55,750 nucleotides of DNA, taken from the NCBI GenBank assembly GCA_016782885.1, contig JADHXQ010000018.1, positions 1-55,750 of the forward strand, written 5' to 3'. A program made the position numbers and the translations under genes. A model generated the notes under the pieces. That model did not search any database. It was not told the DNA's origin and was given only the letters and a program-made list of their open reading frames with translations. This document shows, one piece after another, positions 27,145 to 37,400 of this stretch. Source of the DNA: Phycisphaerae bacterium (lineage in GTDB: Bacteria; Planctomycetota; Phycisphaerae; SM23-33). The stretch's first letter is position 1; each line of letters begins with the position of its first letter.

Positions 27145-28867
27145 CAGCTTTAAGTTCCCTGACTATCTCCAGGATTCTCTCGACCGCTTGGTCGAGCGGT
27201 ACGCCGGCGGGCTTGTCGTCGGTGCGGCGTTTGATCTCGACATTGCCCTCTGCCAGCCCCCGCTCGCCGACCACTACTCGCAGCGGCACGCCGATGAGGT
27301 CGGCGTCCTTGAACTTGACGCCCGGGCGGGCCTGGCGGTCGTCTATCAGCACGTCCACGCCGGCGGCCTGGAGGTCGTTGTATATCTGTTCGGCCTTGCT
27401 GAAAACGGATTCGCTGTCGGTATTCAGCGCGACCACTTCGACTTCAAACGGAGCGATAGCTATCGGCAGGATGCATCCGTCCTTGTCGTTTCCGACTTCG
27501 ATGGCCGAAGCGAGTATGCGGTTTATCCCGATCCCGTAGCAGCCCATTATGCACGGTACCGAGGCGCCGGACTCGTCGTCGACATAGGCGTCGAGCTTCT
27601 TGCTGTACTTGGCGCCGAGTTTGAATACCTGCCCGACCTCGATACCGCGGTGGAACAGCAGTTCCTTGCCGCCGCGGGTATCGCCTTCGACGGCGTTGCG
27701 GATATCGATAACGGTCACGTTGTCGGCTTCGGTGGGGAAATCGCGCCCGGGCACCACGTTTTTGACGTGGTAGTCGGTCTTGTTTGCGCCGCTGACTCCG
27801 CAGCACATGCCCTCGACCCACGGATCGACGTACATTGTCGCGACCTTGTCAACCATGCCGATCGGACCGGCAAAACCGATGCCCGCTCCGGTGACCTCGC
27901 GGACCGTCGCTTCGTCGGCCGGTTCGATATGCGCCCCGCCGGCGGCCTGGGTGAGCTTTTCGACATTCAGTTCGTGGTCGCCCCTGATCAGGCATATGAC
28001 GATTTTCTCATCGGCCTTGTAAACAAGCGTTTTGATCATCTCGACCGGTTGGGTGCCGAGGAACCCGCAGACCGCTTCGATACTGCCCACCTCGGGAGTG
28101 TGGACTTCCTCGACTTCGGCGGCGCCGCGGTCGAAGGGTTCCAGCGGCGGGTCTACTTCGGCCTTTTCGAGATTGGCCGCATACTCGCCGTCGGCGGTGT
28201 GTACGATGACGTCCTCGCCGTTTTCGCACGGTACGGTGAACTGGTGCGAGCCCGAGCCGCCCATCTCGCCCGATTCGGCTTCGACAATGACGTACGGGAT
28301 ACCGCATCGCTCGAATACGCGGCAGTATGCGTCGTACATTGCTCGGTAGGTCACGTCGAGGCATTCGGGTGTGGTGTGGAAGCTGTAGGCGTCCTTCATG
28401 ATGAACTCGCGGCTGCGCAATACGCCGAATCGCGGGCGGAACTCGTCGCGAACTTTCGTGCCGATCTGGTAGAAGTTGACGGGCAGTTGCTTGTACGACT
28501 TGAGTTCCTGAGAGGCCAGGAAAGTGCAGACCTCTTCTGCCGTCGGCGACAGCGCGTTACCGCGTCCGTGCCGGTCGGTGAAGGTGGCCAGCGTCTCGCC
28601 GTAGTCGGCGGATCGACCGGTACGGTCCCACAGTTCCAGCGGCTGGACGACGGGCATCAGGATCTCCTGGGCGCCGGCGGCGTCCATTTCTTCGCGGACG
28701 ATTTGCATTATCTTCCGCAGCGAGCGCAGGCCCAGGACCAGGTAGGTGTACGTACCGCTGGCGACTTTCCTGATATAGCCCGCGCGGACCAGGAGTCTGT
28801 GCGAAGGGATCTCCGCGTCGGAGGGTACTTCCCTGGTGGTCGGTATGAGCAGTTTGCTGTATCGCAT
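27134..28867 (-). CDS. proS: Prolyl-tRNA synthetase (bacterial type with editing domain)
   Basis: 577 residues from ATG 28867; a TTG five codons earlier is possible. The class II catalytic core has motif 1 near LRKIMQIVREEMDAAGAQEILMP and motif 2 around KVRDEFRPRFGVLRSREF followed by MKDAYSFH. The inserted YbaK-like editing domain lies at about 225-380 (EMIKTLVYKADEKIVICLIR, GSGSHQFTVPCENGED before it). Motif 3 and the C-terminal anticodon-binding domain follow (PCIMGCYGIGINRILASAIE, then VEVVALN and DVLIDDR). The enzyme charges tRNA-Pro and clears mis-charged Ala. Normal length for a long bacterial ProRS. Confidence 0.97.
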   Translation of the reverse strand: MRYSKLLIPTTREVPSDAEIPSHRLLVRAGYIRKVASGTYTYLVLGLRSLRKIMQIVREEMDAAGAQEILMPVVQPLELWDRTGRSADYGETLATFTDRHGRGNALSPTAEEVCTFLASQELKSYKQLPVNFYQIGTKVRDEFRPRFGVLRSREFIMKDAYSFHTTPECLDVTYRAMYDAYCRVFERCGIPYVIVEAESGEMGGSGSHQFTVPCENGEDVIVHTADGEYAANLEKAEVDPPLEPFDRGAAEVEEVHTPEVGSIEAVCGFLGTQPVEMIKTLVYKADEKIVICLIRGDHELNVEKLTQAAGGAHIEPADEATVREVTGAGIGFAGPIGMVDKVATMYVDPWVEGMCCGVSGANKTDYHVKNVVPGRDFPTEADNVTVIDIRNAVEGDTRGGKELLFHRGIEVGQVFKLGAKYSKKLDAYVDDESGASVPCIMGCYGIGINRILASAIEVGNDKDGCILPIAIAPFEVEVVALNTDSESVFSKAEQIYNDLQAAGVDVLIDDRQARPGVKFKDADLIGVPLRVVVGERGLAEGNVEIKRRTDDKPAGVPLDQAVERILEIVRELKAGDK

Positions 28868-28994
28868 TGATGCTTCTTTCAAAAGTTCAGTATTTTCAAT
28901 ATTGGGGTGAGGTATTCTCTCGCCGGCCGGTTGCTCCTTATACCGTCACAAACTGTTGTTTTCAAGTCGCGTGGTGCGTGTTAGACTCTCGGGC

Positions 28995-29975
28995 ATGAAC
29001 GAAACACACATATTCATAAACGAACTGACGGCCGGTCAGACGCTCGACCAGATCTTCGTCGTCCGCGACAAGGACCTGCGAACCACCAAAACCGGCGGGA
29101 ATTACATCCTCTGCACACTCGCCGACAAGAGCGGTTCGCTGCCCGGGCGGATGTGGCAGGCGACCGAGTCGATATACGCCTCGATCCCCCAGGGCGGGTA
29201 CCTGCACGTAAAGGGGCGCACCGAAGACTACAAGGGCTCGCTGCAGTTCATCATCGAGGCCTGCCGACCGATGAGCGAAGAGAAGGTCGACGTCGGCGAC
29301 TTCCTGGCCGTCAGCGAAAACGACCCCGAAGAGATGTGGTCCGAACTGCTGGAGATACTTCGCGGTATAAAGAACAAATCGCTGCGGCTGCTGATAAAGA
29401 AATTCGTCGAGGACCGCGAGTTTGTCGACGCATTCAAGAAGGCGCCGGCGGCCATGACGATGCATAACCCCTACATGGGCGGACTGCTGGAGCACACGCT
29501 CAACATCGCACGGTCAGCGGTCGCGCTGCTGGGGCTCTACCCGAAACTCAACGCCGACCTCGTCCTGGCCGGAGTGTTCTTCCACGATATGGGCAAGCTG
29601 GCCGAGCTTACCTCCGGTATCGCGATCAACTACACCGACCGCGGGAACCTGGTCGGTCACATTACGATGGGCGCGATCTGGCTGGACCGCAAAGCCGCGC
29701 TGGTGTCCGAAGAGACGGGCGAGCCGTTCCCTCAGAAGACGCTCGATCTGCTGCAACACATGATTCTCTCGCACCACGGCGCCCACGAATACGGTTCGCC
29801 GAAGCTGCCGATGATACCCGAGGCGTATTTTCTCCACTACCTCGACAACCTCGACGCCAAGATGTACATGACATTCCACGACATCGAAACGACCCCGGAT
29901 GACGAAGAATCGTTCAGCCCCTACAACCGCTCACTCGAAACGCGGATCTATCGGAAAAGCGGGATGCTGGATTGA
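28995..29975 (+). CDS. YhaM-like 3'-5' exoribonuclease (OB fold plus HD domain)
   Basis: 326 residues from ATG 28995; the frame begins 13 codons earlier without a better site. The N-terminal OB-fold (about 10-95) has YILCTLADKSGSLPGRMWQAT and GGYLHVKGR. The HD phosphohydrolase domain (about 150-300) has GGLLEHTLNIA, the metal-binding FFHDMGKLAEL (near 196) and LSHHGAHEYGSPKLP. This arrangement equals Bacillus YhaM, an RNase that trims single-stranded RNA ends. It is divergent from proS and convergent with the MscS gene, with only 6 nt between stops. The RNase call rests on domain order alone. Confidence 0.88.
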   Translation: MNETHIFINELTAGQTLDQIFVVRDKDLRTTKTGGNYILCTLADKSGSLPGRMWQATESIYASIPQGGYLHVKGRTEDYKGSLQFIIEACRPMSEEKVDVGDFLAVSENDPEEMWSELLEILRGIKNKSLRLLIKKFVEDREFVDAFKKAPAAMTMHNPYMGGLLEHTLNIARSAVALLGLYPKLNADLVLAGVFFHDMGKLAELTSGIAINYTDRGNLVGHITMGAIWLDRKAALVSEETGEPFPQKTLDLLQHMILSHHGAHEYGSPKLPMIPEAYFLHYLDNLDAKMYMTFHDIETTPDDEESFSPYNRSLETRIYRKSGMLD

Positions 29976-29981
29976 CGGCCG

Positions 29982-31196
29982 TTAGCCGTTGCTGTTACCG
30001 TTCACTTGATTATTGGGCGTTTCTTGTTGGCTGTTGTCTGTTGATCCGTCCTTCTTTATGTAGAGCGTCCGGGTCGGGAAGGCGAATTCTATGCCTTCTT
30101 CGTTGAAGCGGGTCAGGAGTTCCATGTTGAAATCGTGGTTGAAACTCAGGAACTCCTCCCATTCGACGGGCACGAACCAGTACGTCACGTTGATGCCCAG
30201 CGAGTCGGCGTTGAAGTCCGTGAAGAACACGCGCGGCGCGCGGCCGGCGACGAAATTTTTTGCTCTGGCTTCGCACATCTCGCGCAGTATCTTGACGGCC
30301 TGCTTCATCTTTTTCGGTGATGTGTCGTACGTTACCCCAATATCCAACGATCGCTTGAGGTACGGGCGGGCGGCGATGTTTTCCACGGTGGTGTTGGCTA
30401 CCACGGAGTTGGGCACGGTTACGAGATGCCCGGTCAGCGTCCGGAGTTTGGTCGAGCGGAAACCCACTTCTTCGACCACGCCGTCCTGCCCGTCGATCGT
30501 GACGCGGTCGCCGATCTGGAAGGGGCGGTCGGCGAAGATGGTTATCGAGCCGAACAGGTTGGCGACCATGTCCTTGGCGGCCAGCGCGAAAGCCAAGCCG
30601 CCCAGCCCGAGCCCGGCCAGCAGCGCGGCGATGTTCCAGTTGAAGATGTTCTGGGCGATGAACAGGCCGACCATAATCACAACGACCAGGCGGAGAGTCT
30701 TGCGGATGAGGGGCACGAGCTGGTCGTCGAGCTGCGAATGGGTCTTGCCCGTCCAGTGCAGCAGGAAATGCTCGATAATGCTGATAAGGCGATAGATGAA
30801 CCAGCCCACGCCGAGGGTCATCATCATCTTGCAAAACTTCAGCCATAACGGCATGAGATTTTTCGACTTGACGACTTCGTCGCCCAGTGTCTCCTCCATA
30901 TAGGTGAAGTTCATGAAGCCGGCGGCTGAGTACATCGCAAGCGACAGCAGCACGAGCATCAGGGGCCTCTCGATGCAGCGGAGGAACTTGCCTGTCAGCA
31001 CGTAACCTTCGCGAGCCTCGAGGCTGTCGGCGCGGCGGTCTATGAGCACCGCGGCGATCTTGCCGACGATCATACCGCCAAGCAGCGCCCCGGCCAGTGC
31101 CAACCACTGCCACGGCGCATTGCCCAGGAATGTCGTATCCCAGATCGACTGGCCTATAACTAACTGGCCGAGAATGCCTGAAGTATCAACTGTCAT
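29982..31196 (-). CDS. Mechanosensitive ion channel, MscS family
   Basis: 404 residues. TM segments lie at about 30-50, 75-95, 115-140 and 160-185. The pore helix TM3 is the glycine/alanine-rich AALLAGLGLGGLAFALAAKD, followed by ANLFGSITIFADRPFQIGD and the beta domain with TVPNSVVAN. The C-terminal domain ends in FPTRTLYIKKDG plus a disordered Asn/Gln tail. The channel opens under osmotic downshock to release solutes. The long N-terminal extension with extra helices puts it near the medium-size MscS paralogues rather than the minimal E. coli type. Confidence 0.93.
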   Translation of the reverse strand: MTVDTSGILGQLVIGQSIWDTTFLGNAPWQWLALAGALLGGMIVGKIAAVLIDRRADSLEAREGYVLTGKFLRCIERPLMLVLLSLAMYSAAGFMNFTYMEETLGDEVVKSKNLMPLWLKFCKMMMTLGVGWFIYRLISIIEHFLLHWTGKTHSQLDDQLVPLIRKTLRLVVVIMVGLFIAQNIFNWNIAALLAGLGLGGLAFALAAKDMVANLFGSITIFADRPFQIGDRVTIDGQDGVVEEVGFRSTKLRTLTGHLVTVPNSVVANTTVENIAARPYLKRSLDIGVTYDTSPKKMKQAVKILREMCEARAKNFVAGRAPRVFFTDFNADSLGINVTYWFVPVEWEEFLSFNHDFNMELLTRFNEEGIEFAFPTRTLYIKKDGSTDNSQQETPNNQVNGNSNG

Positions 31197-31305
31197 CGGA
31201 ATAACTCCTGAAATAATCGGATAGAACGACCGACACTATACAACCGGACCAACGCCTTGCCAGCGGGAAATTCTCATCATTACACAAAAGGTTCTCGATT
31301 GCGCC

Positions 31306-31335
31306 TTGACGAATGATGGTGCGGTAGTCTATCAT
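31306..31335 (+). promoter_or_regulatory. Sigma-70-type promoter upstream of the rny leader
   Basis: TTGACG (31306-31311), an 18-nt spacer and TATCAT (31330-31335). Transcription would start near 31342, some 530 nt before rny, and run through the hairpin-rich region. Confidence 0.5.
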
Positions 31336-31341
31336 GATACA

Positions 31342-31860
31342 GGTAGAATAATGCGTTGAGGTGGCCTTACAACCCCAAAACGCGAAATAATTTGGTTGTG
31401 ACGGCCCAGTCGGTGAGATAAGCAGGCCGTCGGCAAAGCGGCGCTCAATGTCGCCGGAGCCCGGTTTTGGTCCGGTGCATATGCGTTGGCGATATCGCCC
31501 CGCCTCGCGGGGAAAACTGGAATACAAAAGGATATCTCGACGCCGGGCGTCGATCAATCGTCCCACGGGGACGAGGCCTTCGGGTTATATAATTCGCCAG
31601 CAAGCCAAGAGCAGCAAGGACGTTCTGATGAATCTAGCCGGGGTCGGGCGGCTTTGGGGCTGTCCGAAAAACACGGTGAGGAATTCCGGGACTGTTGTAC
31701 TTGCGCACTCTTATCTGCAGAGAGCAGTTCGTTTCGCTCAGATGCAAACAGGCATGCGACATCGTGGATGCTCGCGAATTGGTTCGAAAATGGCCCTCGC
31801 TTCGGGCGCCCGTGATGCCTGCTTGACTCCGCCGGATCTGTGGCACGTCACCTTTAGAAA
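31342..31860 (+). other. Long hairpin-rich leader or non-coding RNA upstream of rny
   Basis: The 675-nt gap 31197-31871 has no convincing protein gene. Between 31400 and 31573 there are six closely packed perfect stems: GACGGCC/GGCCGTC (31400-31431), CGGCG/CGCCG (31439-31456), GGCGATATCGCC (31488-31499), CCCCGC/GCGGGG (31498-31512), CGACGC/GCGTCG (31538-31552) and CGTCCC/GGGACG (31559-31573). The second half (31680-31790) can also fold. It matches no RNA class I can name: RNase P, tmRNA, SRP and cobalamin signatures were looked for and not found. It may be an rny 5' leader used for self-regulation, or a separate small RNA. Confidence 0.35.
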
Positions 31861-31871
31861 GGATACGTGTT

Positions 31872-33455
31872 ATGCACTTGCTATACTTGGCCGCCATAGA
31901 GGGAAGCACCATATCAGCAGTGGGCATCGGAGCCGCAATCGGCCTGGCCCTTGGATTTGCATTTCGACTCTGGCAGGAGAAATTAAAACAGGCCGCAATG
32001 GCCAGTGAACTGCAGGCCGCGAAAAAAACAGCCGAAGCCGAAGCCGCAAAGATCATCGCCCAGGCGGAAGCCGAAGCCAGGACCGAGTTCATCAATCAAC
32101 GAAAAACGTTTGATTCCGATACCGAAGCTACTCGGAAGGAACTCCGCTCCGAAGAAAAACGCCTGGCAAAACGCGAGGACATGATCGACCAGAAACTCGA
32201 GACGATCCACACCAAGGAGCGCATGGTCGAAGCCGCACAAAAAGGAGTGCTCGAGCGGGAAAAAGCACTTGCCGCAAAGGATCGCCAATTGAACGAGCTG
32301 ATCGCCCAGCAGAAAAGCCAACTCCTGAAAGTAGCGAACCTCAGTGTCGACGACGCCAAGAAAATTCTCCTGGACCAGGTCGAAAGGGAGATGTCCCACG
32401 AAACCGCCCAGTTTGTCGAACGCCGGCTCGAACTGGCAAACGAAGAGGCCGAGGACCGTTCGCGCGAAGTTATCATTACCGCCATTCAACGCTACGCTTC
32501 GGCCCACACGTGCGAATCGACGGTATCCACCGTCGACATCCCTTCGGACGACATGAAGGGGCGCGTGATCGGACGGGAAGGCCGGAACATCCGGGCGTTC
32601 GAGAAGGCTACCGGCGTGGACGTGATCGTCGACGACACGCCCGGCGTTGTGGTGGTATCGTGTTTCGATCCGGTCAGGCGATATGTCGCTCGCCAGGCGA
32701 TGGCCAAGCTCATCCAGGACGGTCGCATTCACCCGACGCGAATCGAAGAAGTGGTCGCGGCTATGGAGAAAGAAACCCAGAAGCAGATCCACGACTACGG
32801 TAAATCCGCATGCACCGAAACCAAGGCGGGCAACATGCACGGTAAACTCGTGGACCTGATCGGACGCCTGCACTTCAGGACATCCTACGGGCAAAATGTG
32901 CTTCAGCATTCGATCGAGGTGGCATTCCTGTCACAGATTATCGCGGACGAACTCGGACTCAACGGGCAGATCGCCCGGCGCTGCGGACTGTTGCACGATA
33001 TCGGAAAGGCCGTGGACCACGAGGTAGAAGGCGGACACCCCGCCATTGGCGCCGATCTCTGCAAGCGCTACGGTGAGAAACCGGAAATCATCAATGCCGC
33101 CGGAGGCCACCACGGTGACATAGAGGCCGCAAGCGTCTACACTCCGATCGTTTCAGCCGCCGACGCCATCAGCGCCTCGCGGCCCGGGGCGAGGCGCGAA
33201 TCTCTGGAGCGATACGTTCAGCGGTTGGAAAAACTCGAAGCCATCGCCACCACCTTTGAAGGTGTCGAGCAGGCTTATGCAATTCAGGCCGGTAGGGAAG
33301 TCCGCGTTATCGTGGATCCATCCGGTGTTGACGACCGCCTCTCGGCGAAGATCGCACGCGACATCGCCCGCAGGGTCGAAGAGGAAATGGAATATCCCGG
33401 AGAAGTCAGAGTAACAGTAGTCCGCGAAATGCGCTGCGTGGAATACGCAAGGTAA
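31872..33455 (+). CDS. rny: Ribonuclease Y
   Basis: 527 residues, the usual RNase Y length. One N-terminal membrane helix (about 12-32) is followed by a long coiled coil rich in Glu, Ala, Lys and Gln (about 35-205). The KH domain has [19 protein letters not shown] (near 230-250). The HD domain has HSIEVAFLS and [12 protein letters not shown] (about 370-385). The end is [18 protein letters not shown] lies upstream of the ATG. The enzyme is a membrane-bound endoribonuclease that starts mRNA decay. The long structured leader in front suggests control at the RNA level. Confidence 0.97.
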   Translation: MHLLYLAAIEGSTISAVGIGAAIGLALGFAFRLWQEKLKQAAMASELQAAKKTAEAEAAKIIAQAEAEARTEFINQRKTFDSDTEATRKELRSEEKRLAKREDMIDQKLETIHTKERMVEAAQKGVLEREKALAAKDRQLNELIAQQKSQLLKVANLSVDDAKKILLDQVEREMSHETAQFVERRLELANEEAEDRSREVIITAIQRYASAHTCESTVSTVDIPSDDMKGRVIGREGRNIRAFEKATGVDVIVDDTPGVVVVSCFDPVRRYVARQAMAKLIQDGRIHPTRIEEVVAAMEKETQKQIHDYGKSACTETKAGNMHGKLVDLIGRLHFRTSYGQNVLQHSIEVAFLSQIIADELGLNGQIARRCGLLHDIGKAVDHEVEGGHPAIGADLCKRYGEKPEIINAAGGHHGDIEAASVYTPIVSAADAISASRPGARRESLERYVQRLEKLEAIATTFEGVEQAYAIQAGREVRVIVDPSGVDDRLSAKIARDIARRVEEEMEYPGEVRVTVVREMRCVEYAR

Positions 33456-33456
33456 G

Positions 33457-33642
33457 CAGGTGCTAGGTGCTAGGTTCTAGGTTCTAGGTAACGACACACG
33501 GCCTACAGAAAACGACAATACTACCTGAAGATTCAGGGGGCGTCCCGATGTCCTTCGGGGGGGTATAAGCATTCTGGAGTGCGGAGCGGTGGTTTCAGCG
33601 TTTGCCGTTACCTAGCACCTAGAACCTGACACCTAGCACCTG
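33457..33642. repeat. Inverted pair of heptanucleotide tandem repeats (GGTGCTA/GGTTCTA type)
   Basis: The left arm 33457-33493 has tandem heptamers GGTGCTA x2, then GGTTCTA x2, ending GGTAACG. The right arm 33606-33642 is its near reverse complement, with units CCTAGCA and CCTAGAA. The arms flank 112 nt without a gene. The element fills the space between the stops of rny and the convergent small gene at 33646, so it may end both transcripts as a giant hairpin. Confidence 0.75.
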
Positions 33643-33645
33643 CCG

Positions 33646-33837
33646 TTAATCCACAATTTCAATCAGGCGTTGGGTCAGTTGTATGTGACGGTTTTTCTCG
33701 CGGTAGACCTGTTCAACCTGACTCCGCATTTGCGGGTCGTCGGTCTGGGCGGCCATTGTGGCGTAGTAGTTGGCGGCCTGCTGCTGCTGGTCGAGCAGAG
33801 CGTTGAATTGTTCGGCTAGTTGTGCTTCTTCAAACAT
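33646..33837 (-). CDS. Small helical protein of unknown function
   Basis: 63 residues from ATG 33837; GGAG lies about 8 nt upstream, better than the ATG 8 codons earlier. It is mostly predicted helix, Gln-rich (LLDQQQQAANYYATMAAQ), and has no signal or membrane segment. No family is recognised. Its start overlaps the end of the upstream small gene (8 nt shared), typical of translational coupling, so both proteins are likely real and made together. Confidence 0.6.
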   Translation of the reverse strand: MFEEAQLAEQFNALLDQQQQAANYYATMAAQTDDPQMRSQVEQVYREKNRHIQLTQRLIEIVD

Positions 33838-34069
33838 CGCTGATTTCTCCAGTAGAGTCATTGACCCACTGTCCGACGATCTGTCGATGAGCTTCGGTAT
33901 CGTTTCTCAGGGCGTGCAGAATTGAATACACCTCGGCGCGTTGTTCATCGTCAAGGCATTCGGTGTGCTGGACTTCCCGGGCAGCGGCCTGAACGGTATC
34001 AACCAGCCCCTGTTCGATGCGCGCCAAGTCGCCGAACAGGCGGCACGATTTGTTTTTGACATCCGTCAC
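33830..34069 (-). CDS. Small helical protein of unknown function, GTG start
   Basis: 79 residues from GTG 34069, with AGGTG 5 nt upstream. The reading frame continues upstream through the tRNA-Leu gene, but that part is only the translated tRNA. The protein is acidic and helical (LARIEQGLVDTVQAAAREVQ, LDDEQRAEVYSILHALRND) without membrane segments. It resembles a small histidine-phosphotransfer or coiled-coil protein only in general helix content; no motif supports a function. It is 37 nt downstream of tRNA-Leu and could share its transcript. Confidence 0.6.
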   Translation of the reverse strand: MTDVKNKSCRLFGDLARIEQGLVDTVQAAAREVQHTECLDDEQRAEVYSILHALRNDTEAHRQIVGQWVNDSTGEISDV

Positions 34070-34105
34070 TATGGCACCTGAGAGTCTCGTCCGTCGAAAG
34101 GTACT

Positions 34106-34191
34106 GCCCGGGACTGGACTCGAACCAGCACGGGGTATGAACCCCACCAGGCCCTCAACCTGGCGCGTCTGCCAATTCCGCCACCCGGGCA
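34106..34191 (-). tRNA. tRNA-Leu (anticodon GAG)
   Basis: 86 nt with a long variable arm. The acceptor GCCCGGG pairs with CCCGGGC and the discriminator is A. The anticodon loop TTGAGGG gives GAG. The T arm contains GGTTCGAGTCC. CCA is not encoded. The full class II cloverleaf can be drawn. Confidence 0.96.
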
Positions 34192-34462
34192 ACGCATTAT
34201 CATAAATTATAGTGCATTCCATGCTGTCGAGTCAAGGCTCGCGATGTGAAGAAAAAACCTTTTTCCATACGATCGACGCCCGCGAGCCCGCAGGCGGTTC
34301 ACAGAGGCCCAATGCCCATCGCGCCGGCGACCCTTCGACGCATCAATGCGCTTGAAGCAGCGGAAAAACGACCGCCAAAATGCCCCCAGACCATCATTAC
34401 CTTTGCATAAATGTTTGTACGTTATACCTCTCATGGATATCCTAGACATCATGGAGTATCTC

Positions 34463-37400
34463 ATGATCAAACCGCAAGCGTATCGAAAAGCGGCAATCGC
34501 GGCCACCTTGTTGCTCGCTTTGTGCGTCCTGCGAGCCACTGGGGCGCAGAAAAGCCTTAACCCCTACGACCGGCAGATCGCCGAGCAGGTTGACAAACTC
34601 AAGGCGCCTTCTCCGCATCAGCGGTCCGCGGCGGCTGAGGCGCTGGGGTATCTTCGCGCCTTCTCTGGCGCGCCCGCACTGGCGCGGGCCGCGGGCGACG
34701 AGTCGCCGGCCGTTCGACGCGAAGCGGTAATGTCGCTGGGATGGTGCGGTGGGAAAAAAGATGTAAAAATTCTGCTCGACCGGATGGGCGATACCGACTG
34801 GACGGTGCGCCAGGCGGCGCGGGTCGCCCTCACGAATATCACGGGCATGGAGTTAGAGTTCGACGCCCTGGCGAAAACCGACGTCCGCACCGCCCGGATC
34901 AAAGTGTGGCGGGCGTGGTGGGCGAAATTCCAGGCCGGTCAGACCGCCCGTCCGGTCGTCAAGACCGCACCGCCTCCCGCCGCCGCCGTTACCGGCGACC
35001 CCAACTTTGCACTGCGCGGCCCGGTGACGGCATCGAGCAAATACAGGGGCCCGCTGTCGGTGCTTACCGACGGTTCGGACAGAGGGGGATTCTGGCAGAC
35101 CAAAAACGTGAAGTTTCCCCAGCACTGCACGGTCGACCTGCGGAAATCGCGCAAGTTCGGATGCGTTGTGGTCCAGCAGTACGGGGCGGAGTTCTGCATG
35201 ACCGATTATTCTGTCGACGTCAGCACTGACGGGAAGACCTACAAACAGGTCCATCGCGGCAAGACCCGCTCGGCGCCGAGGCTGGTCGTCACGTTCAAGC
35301 CCGTCGAGGCCCGCTGGATCCGTATCACATCGTACAACTCAGCCAACAGAACCTACCCCACCACGTTCCACGAGATAGGCGTGTACGCCAAAACGCCTCC
35401 CAAGGCTTCGGCACAACCATCGCCCCGCGCCGGTCGCCGCGGCCGCAGCGCCCGCGTCCCAAGGGACGATCTGCAGATCCTCGCCCTCGAACGCAAGGCC
35501 AGGTCGCTCGGCGCACTCGGCGGTCCGGGCGACGTGGCGGAAATTGTCCGGATTGTCGAACCGTATCGCACCACTCAGTCCTGCAGCCCCGCGGAAAACT
35601 CGATGGTGCAGGTCTGCCTGCGGAGCCTCGGGCGCCTTGGCGGCGACGAGGCGCGGAAATCGCTGATTTCATTCCTGTCCAATCCGCGATGGGCCCGCTA
35701 CGCCGCCGACGCACTGGGCGACGTGGGAGGCTCCGACGCACAGGCCGCCCTGATCGAAGCGTACCCGAAATTCGCTCGCTCGCTGAGCCTGAAAGCCCCC
35801 AAGGTGCTCCCGCGGGACGACCGACCGGGCCTAGACCCCAGAGACCGCATGTACCAGACGCCGTACGCGATAGCTCTGGCGCTGTCGAGGATGACCATCA
35901 CCGATCCGGAGAATCTCAAGGCACTAGGCGCCATCGCCCCGCTGCTGCTTGCCAACATGCCAAGCGACTATGACGGGGCCTTGCTGTACCAGCAGGAAGC
36001 ATACCAGCCGATAACCGCGTATCTGCTCGAGAAGGCAGGCATTCGGAGGGCGGCATGCGATGCGGCGTTTGCATACTTCCGGAAAGCAGGCGGCTCGGGC
36101 GATACGCCGATGGGCAAAACGCTGGCCCAGCTCGCGACAAAATACGCCGGCGATGTGCCGTATGCGGCTATCTGGTTGCCGACGCTCTGCAGCCGCAAGG
36201 ACATCCCCGCCCTGATCGACCTGCTGGACCACGACAACGGATGGGTGCGAATCAACGCCGCAAAGGCAATCATGTTCATCGGCGACAAGCGAGGGATCGC
36301 GCCGATCGCAAAGCTGCTCAAGGCCTCCAAGCCCGAAGCGACGTTCGGATACTACGGCGAGTATTTCAATAACAAGACCCAAGGCCACGCCGAATACAAC
36401 GATCCGGCTCCGCGGTGGCGTGAGGCGTTCGTGCGGGCTTTGGGACGACTCGGCGCCGCCGAACACATGGACATGCTCGTCAAGATCATGCGGGACGATC
36501 GAAACGTCCTCGGCGTCCGCCACGCCGTAGCGGTCGCCCTGGACGAACTTGGAACCGACGAGGCCCTGGAGGTCCTGAAACAGACCGAGGCGAACCACCC
36601 GTTCTACAGCATCCGCCTGGTAGCGCGCGAGGCGCTCTGGAAGAGAGGTATTCTCACGCTGCGCGAACATACTCCGACCGCCGCCAAAACGCCCCAAACC
36701 GCAATCGCCAATACCGGGAAGGACTATTCGATCGTCTTCATCAAGGGCGACAACAAAATGCCCAACTGCTTCCAGATAGACCCCTGGCGACAGACGTATT
36801 CGACGACCGACTCCGGACCGACCTACCGGATCGGCGACAATCTCCACATCCTCCGCCCGGACGGGACCGTAACGCAGCTTACTCACTTCACCGACGGATA
36901 TGTCGCCGACTGCGAAGTGTCCTGGGACGCCAGGCGGATTATCTTCGCCAAGCGAGGCGGGAAGGACAATCCCTGGTGGCATATCTGGGAGATCGGCGTC
37001 GATGCCAAAGGCCTGCGACGGATCACAAAGGGGCCGTACCACGACGTCCAACCGGCCTACCTGCCAGACGGGCGGATCGTGTTTTCCTCAAGCCGCATCG
37101 GGCTCAGGGATGAATACCACGGCTACCCATCCACCGGATTGACTGTCATGAACGCCGACGGCAGCGACATGCACTTCATCGGTCTGAACCTCGGGCGAGA
37201 CAACGAACCGTCGATGCTGCCCGACGGGCGGATCGTCTTTTCCCGCCTCGAACTGTTCTACTCACGCCTCAAAACCGAAATTACCGTTCACGCAATCAAC
37301 CCCGACGGAACGCGTGACCTGACGCTCTACGGGCCCGAACGGCGCGCCTTCTGGCGCAACGTGACCCGCGTCAATAAAGAGGGTTGGTGGGGCGAAGTCG

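Noticed and set aside
27050..28870. 606-codon plus-strand frame opposite proS
   Set aside because: Mirror of a well-conserved synthetase; composition is that of an antisense frame.
31342..31860. Known RNAs (RNase P, tmRNA, SRP, 6S, cobalamin riboswitch) in the rny leader
   Set aside because: None of their conserved core sequences could be found; left as an unassigned structured region.
31448..32008. Frames of 109 and 186 codons in the rny leader
   Set aside because: No motifs, overlapping frames, and one runs into rny out of frame; the hairpins explain the sequence better.
34070..34222. N-terminal extension of the small gene ending at 33830
   Set aside because: It is the translated tRNA-Leu (text such as WRNWQTRQVEG), a common annotation error.
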